From: a virus
Direction: 5' to 3' (one strand)
Length of the DNA: 24,682 nucleotides
IMG/VR virus record: IMGVR_UViG_3300032069_000051
Location: 1-24,682 of that record
Below, one piece after another: positions 21,290 to 24,682 of the stretch. Made by a program: the position numbers and the translations under genes. Numbering within the stretch: the first letter of the stretch is position 1; the number at the start of each line of letters is the position of its first letter. A model generated the notes under the pieces. The model did no database searches, was not told the DNA's origin, and worked only from the letters and a program-made list of their open reading frames with translations.

Positions 21290-21892
21290 TTAGCCGTTGG
21301 TAGTTGACTTGACCCCCGTCAGAGACTCAGCAAACTTGCTCAATTCTTGGCTCAGTATTATAACCGACTTTATCAAGGCGGATCCCTTGCGCCAGAGGTC
21401 TTTGAGATTATTCTTGGCCTCCAAGGAGATTACCGCTTGGACCTCCTGCTTCTGGCCTTCCTTATCCTGCCAGACAATCTTGGCCCCCTCTTTGGGATTG
21501 AAATCCAATACCACCAAAGGCTCAATAAGCCCGGCATCCTTAGCCAGCTGCAAGGCCTTGTCAAAGTCGGTGGATGCCTGCTTGAGAGCCTCCCCGTTCT
21601 TTTCGATGATCCAGAGATACATCTGCTTGTCCCGAAGTGGCTGCAGAGGCAGAGCAGTCTTGATCAGCTCCAAGTCCTTCCCAATCTTAGAAGCCCGACG
21701 GGTTAACCCCTGGGCCAGGGAGCAGAAGGCCTTTCTCCAGTCTGGAGTGGCCCGGCTCATGTCATCCCCGAATAGTTGAAGGTTGGTTACCAACCGCCCC
21801 AGTTCCTGGGACTGTTGGTTTACTACATCATCAATTTGTTGAGGGTTCAGATCCGCAAAATACTGCGTAAAATCCTGGATCGTCCTATTCAT
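21290..21892 (-). CDS. Hypothetical helical protein, 200 aa
   Basis: I chose ATG 21892 (MNRTIQDFTQYFADL), preceded by ATAGGAGAAAAA, over a GTG at 21919. The protein is mostly helical with many Gln, Leu and Asp (NPQQIDDVVNQQSQELGRLV, FDKALQLAKDAGLIEP), no membrane span and no motif. A short beta-like insert (GAKIVWQDKEGQKQEVQAVI) lies around residue 140. Position between the large terminase and portal suggests a packaging or head accessory role, but the family is not recognised. Confidence 0.68.
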   Translation of the reverse strand: MNRTIQDFTQYFADLNPQQIDDVVNQQSQELGRLVTNLQLFGDDMSRATPDWRKAFCSLAQGLTRRASKIGKDLELIKTALPLQPLRDKQMYLWIIEKNGEALKQASTDFDKALQLAKDAGLIEPLVVLDFNPKEGAKIVWQDKEGQKQEVQAVISLEAKNNLKDLWRKGSALIKSVIILSQELSKFAESLTGVKSTTNG

Positions 21893-21920
21893 TTTTTCTC
21901 CTATTTTCTTGTCCTCCACC

Positions 21921-23807
21921 TTACCATCCCCTTAAACTTCGAGTATGTCCGCCGAATTGAATTACCTGCCCGGTCATGGGTGTTTCCTGCCCAGAGGAGA
22001 AAGTCGCCAGGCTGGCCATCCGCCAACAGTTGACCACAGCCTCAAACAGGTCGGAAGTGCTGTTGGGAGAGTGGTCCACCTTCTTCAAATCCTTGCTCCT
22101 TTGCATCCTTTTCATTTCCCAGTAGAGCCGGGTCTGAGAATCCATCGTGGAGGGATCCCCATCCTCGTTGTAAACCTTAGGCAGCAGCTTGACTTTCCCG
22201 GACATGACGGCTTCCTTGAAGTTGAAAAAGTCCTCCACCCGCAGGGCGGACATGGAGTACTGTTCAACGGGAACCCCCTTGAGTTGAAGCTCTTGAATGA
22301 TCAGTTCAGAGTTCCAATAGTCAAAGGACACCTTGGAGATTTTCCACTTCTCATTCAGACGCTCAATGATGGGCACCACCACAGTGAAATCCACGTATTT
22401 CCGTTTCTTCTTATCAGGCAGGATGTGGAAGGCAAATCCCTGGAAAAGAGTGAACTTGGACCCGGTCCACACCTTGCGGAACCCGGTGAGAGAAAAGGTG
22501 TCCTTGGACCTCCCGGCGTCACCGGCGATGAACCACTCAGCAGTGTCCATTTTGACTTCCATTACAGCCTTGCCCACATAAGTGACACTGTTGGCGATCC
22601 TCACGGTGTCCTGGAAGGTGGTGTAGGGCACTAAGGCCTTATCCTCCACCATCTCTGTGACCAGAGCAAAGTCCTCAAAGAAGGGCAGTTCAGCTCCAGG
22701 GGGCTCGGCTCCATAGTCACGGGCGGCAGCTATAGAATCGTCCCTGAATTTATCGTCAAAGTCGCTTTCCTTGTAAGCCCGATTAAATCCCCAAGTGGAG
22801 AACTTCATCTTGCAAAGACGCTGGGTTTTCTCGTTCTGATACATTTTCATGCTGTAATCGTCAATGCTTATAGGCGACCCGATGGCGATCAGACTGCTCA
22901 TCCAAGGAGGCAGCCCCCGATCGGAGACCACCTTGCGCACGGTGGTAAGGCTGGCGTCACCGACCCTCCAGACCTCCTTGGCAGACCGTTTGCTTTCCGT
23001 GGTGTCAAAACGCCCCAGCTCATCAATGATGAACATCACACGGGTGCGTCCGGCCAAGGAAGCGGAAGAAGAATTCAAGCTGTGGATCCGCAGGCCCACC
23101 ACATCATTCTTAATCAGGTCATCCGTTTCGGTGTAGGCCCCAGACCGGTCCATCCCCTCCTCCCTGATGATGACCTTCATGGAATCAAACCACCGGGAGT
23201 TGTTCCGCAGCGTTCTATACTGCGCCCAGATGGTCTCCTTGGCCTGTTCAGCGGAGACAGCGATGCAGCCGATTTCCACAAAGGGAGAAGAGGAAATTCC
23301 GAAGAAAGCCCTAGCGTCCTCATACCCTACAAGCAGGGCTTCAATATAGGTCATGATCATGGCAGCCAGGGTAGTCTTGCCGGCCCGCATTCCCACAATC
23401 CCCAACAGGGCGTTGTAATTCTTGAGCATCTTTTCCTGGATGAACTCATTTTTGGTCATCCCGCACTTGGGGCAGTATTCCACCCCCCGAACGGGGTCGT
23501 ACACCAGAAGCTGGTCCTTGACCAGATCGGAGATGTCCATATCAAATACTTTGTGGCTTTCAAAACCGCTGCAGACGGGGCAGTAACACTGGAAGAACTC
23601 CCGCAGAGCAAAGTATTGCCCCCGGTTCTTGTAGATGTCAATATCCTGGGGAGTCAAGAACTTATCACTGCTCACCCACTCAATGATGTTAGCAGGCCGG
23701 GGCAGGGATCCAAAGATCAGCTTGGCCTTCCCAAAGGAAAGATCAAGGGTGCGGGCGACATCGTTGATGATGTCGTGCAAGTCCCTATCTTCAAAATACC
23801 TTCCCAT
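21921..23807 (-). CDS. terL: Terminase large subunit, 628 aa
   Basis: TerL is the ATP-driven DNA packaging motor with a headful nuclease. The ATPase Walker A reads GMRAGKTT (139-146) and Walker B VMFIIDELGRF with D262 and E263. The C-terminal RNase H-like nuclease shows D430 (AGDAGRSKDTF), D496 (VSFDYWNSE) and an acidic motif near DHSPNSTSDLFEA. An N-terminal cysteine cluster (C74, C76, C79 and C112, C115) probably binds zinc, an addition not universal in TerL. Length is normal. The start overlaps the small-subunit stop (TAATG). Confidence 0.96.
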   Translation of the reverse strand: MGRYFEDRDLHDIINDVARTLDLSFGKAKLIFGSLPRPANIIEWVSSDKFLTPQDIDIYKNRGQYFALREFFQCYCPVCSGFESHKVFDMDISDLVKDQLLVYDPVRGVEYCPKCGMTKNEFIQEKMLKNYNALLGIVGMRAGKTTLAAMIMTYIEALLVGYEDARAFFGISSSPFVEIGCIAVSAEQAKETIWAQYRTLRNNSRWFDSMKVIIREEGMDRSGAYTETDDLIKNDVVGLRIHSLNSSSASLAGRTRVMFIIDELGRFDTTESKRSAKEVWRVGDASLTTVRKVVSDRGLPPWMSSLIAIGSPISIDDYSMKMYQNEKTQRLCKMKFSTWGFNRAYKESDFDDKFRDDSIAAARDYGAEPPGAELPFFEDFALVTEMVEDKALVPYTTFQDTVRIANSVTYVGKAVMEVKMDTAEWFIAGDAGRSKDTFSLTGFRKVWTGSKFTLFQGFAFHILPDKKKRKYVDFTVVVPIIERLNEKWKISKVSFDYWNSELIIQELQLKGVPVEQYSMSALRVEDFFNFKEAVMSGKVKLLPKVYNEDGDPSTMDSQTRLYWEMKRMQRSKDLKKVDHSPNSTSDLFEAVVNCWRMASLATFSSGQETPMTGQVIQFGGHTRSLRGW

Positions 23808-24496
23808 TAGATGAGCTTCCTCCGGAAGTTGCGGTCCATCCGCTTGGTGTGTTCCACCACCCGGTCCCGCATCTTGCCGATAAGTTCTTCTTTTTCGGCC
23901 TCAGTCAGCTTGTTCTCAGTAAATCCCACAAATTCCCTTATGACTTCCTTGAAGAGGTTGATGAACTCCTGTTTGATGATTTCCTTGTTGACTTCCTTGG
24001 AGGCCTCGATCCGAGCGATATCAGCAGCGATGTGCACAATCGCGTTAGCAATCTTGGCATAGGTCTCAGAGTTGTCCTCGCTCATCTGCCCGCTGGTGGA
24101 CTTCTGGAATTCCTCAAACTGGGCGCTCAGAGCCACAAACATCTTCTTGAGCTTCTCCAGCATATCAAAGCTGTACTTGGCCCGGGGTGAGTACCGCATC
24201 TTTCCAGCGTAGGATTCCCCATCCTCACCACCCTCGGTCAGAATCGCCTTCTTCCCGGGCAGAGATCTCAAGACCTGGCACTGACGTTCATAGGCCAGGG
24301 TCTGGGCATGGTCCTGATGCCTCTTGTAATGCCGAAGCAGAGCCACCTTGTGCAGAGAGACCCCGGTTTCGGCAAACACCTTTTGCACCACCTGATCCAG
24401 AGTCAGGAAGTTGTCGTACTTATCCTTGTTGATGATCCGAGAGATGATCTCGTTGCTCGCGATGGCCTTGCAGACATTGCACCGGACATTAGGCAT
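23807..24496 (-). CDS. terS: Putative terminase small subunit, 229 aa
   Basis: ATG 24496 lies behind AGGAGGAATACTAG. The N-terminus carries a CxxC-HTH pattern: C6 and C9, then a helix-turn-helix-like segment (LTLDQVVQKVFAETGVSLHK) and a basic RHYKRHQDH with H56 and H60. This domain type binds DNA in many phage proteins. The C-terminal 130 residues are helical and charged, suited to ring oligomerisation and contact with TerL. It is coupled to terL. Small terminases vary greatly, so the assignment depends on domain pattern and position. Confidence 0.75.
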   Translation of the reverse strand: MPNVRCNVCKAIASNEIISRIINKDKYDNFLTLDQVVQKVFAETGVSLHKVALLRHYKRHQDHAQTLAYERQCQVLRSLPGKKAILTEGGEDGESYAGKMRYSPRAKYSFDMLEKLKKMFVALSAQFEEFQKSTSGQMSEDNSETYAKIANAIVHIAADIARIEASKEVNKEIIKQEFINLFKEVIREFVGFTENKLTEAEKEELIGKMRDRVVEHTKRMDRNFRRKLI

Positions 24497-24510
24497 CTAG
24501 TATTCCTCCT

Positions 24511-24611
24511 CGGAGTCTCTCTTTTGAGAGAGTTCTTGGTTCTTTGATCTGTCCCTTGACAAATCTCCCCAAGCGTAAATTCGGTAGCTCCTCTACCTAC
24601 TTGAAGAATAT
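24511..24611 (-). mobile_element. Right-end relic of TnpB element, copy A (101 bp)
   Basis: It matches the last 40 or so codons of tnpB and the element right end, from ATATTCTTCAAGTAGG to GAGACTCCG. The 6-bp stem TCTCTC/GAGAGA with TTTT loop at 24516-24531 is perfect. It abuts the terS ribosome binding site with one or two bases between. The internal ATG present in other copies is changed to AGG. Confidence 0.85.
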
Positions 24612-24682
24612 CGGAGTCTCTCTTTTGAGAAAGTTCTTGGTTCACTGACCTGTCCATTGACAAATCTCCCCAAGCTTAAATT
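24612..24682 (-). mobile_element. Right-end relic of TnpB element, copy B (truncated by window edge)
   Basis: The sequence from the window edge to 24612 matches the right end from the LGEICQW region to the CGGAGTC terminus, closest to the intact element in the GTCAGTGAACC stretch. Copy A follows directly, so the two are head to tail. Whether a full tnpB precedes it cannot be seen. Confidence 0.85.

Noticed and set aside
24403-24663. 86-aa minus-strand frame spanning relics and terS start
   Set aside because: It joins out-of-frame pieces of the two right-end relics and then reads terS in the wrong frame.

Overview
This window is a block of late genes from a tailed double-stranded DNA phage or prophage (Caudoviricetes). 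Every convincing gene lies on the minus strand, so transcription runs from high to low coordinates. Genes are packed with small gaps or 1-30 nt overlaps and often start behind AGGAGG-type ribosome binding sites. The order is the classic packaging and head order: small terminase, large terminase, two small proteins, portal, prohead protease plus scaffold, probable decoration protein, major capsid protein, then head-completion or tail proteins, small membrane (holin-like) proteins, further virion proteins and the start of a repeat-rich tail-fibre-like gene that runs off the left edge. I cannot name the host. Frequent strong Shine-Dalgarno sites fit, but do not prove, a Gram-positive-like host. 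No tRNA, rRNA or CRISPR array was seen.

Layout, in direction of transcription. 24682-24511: two head-to-tail relics of the right end of an IS200/IS605-type (TnpB) element. 24496-21921: terminase small and large subunits. 21892-21073: two unrecognised small proteins. 21046-16511: portal protein interrupted by two related LAGLIDADG inteins. 16439-12687: prohead protease fused in frame to a scaffold that also has its own start at 14363. 12669-10882: decoration-like protein and major capsid protein, followed by a strong hairpin and a possible micro-ORF. 10737-7285: five virion-protein candidates. 7285-6071: an intact TnpB element inserted in codon 13 of the next gene. 6122-5028: that gene, now started from a Shine-Dalgarno and ATG inside the element. 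5056-3570: holin-like, membrane/coiled-coil and small structural proteins. 3570-3425: a small gene that reads well only after a frameshift at an A6 run. 3428-2874: a membrane-anchored, degenerate ImmA/IrrE-like protein. 2942-2461: an internally deleted TnpB copy between two 63-bp imperfect direct repeats. 2434-1: a small alanine-rich protein, a 537-aa virion protein and the repeat protein.

The main interest is the density of selfish DNA in essential virion genes. There are two inteins in one portal, a TnpB element that borrows a host start codon and lends one back, an internally deleted derivative, and right-end relics abutting the terS ribosome binding site. The right end of such elements normally encodes the TnpB guide RNA, so these copies could specify different guides. 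The sequence supports the structures; any nuclease, homing or exclusion activity is inference.
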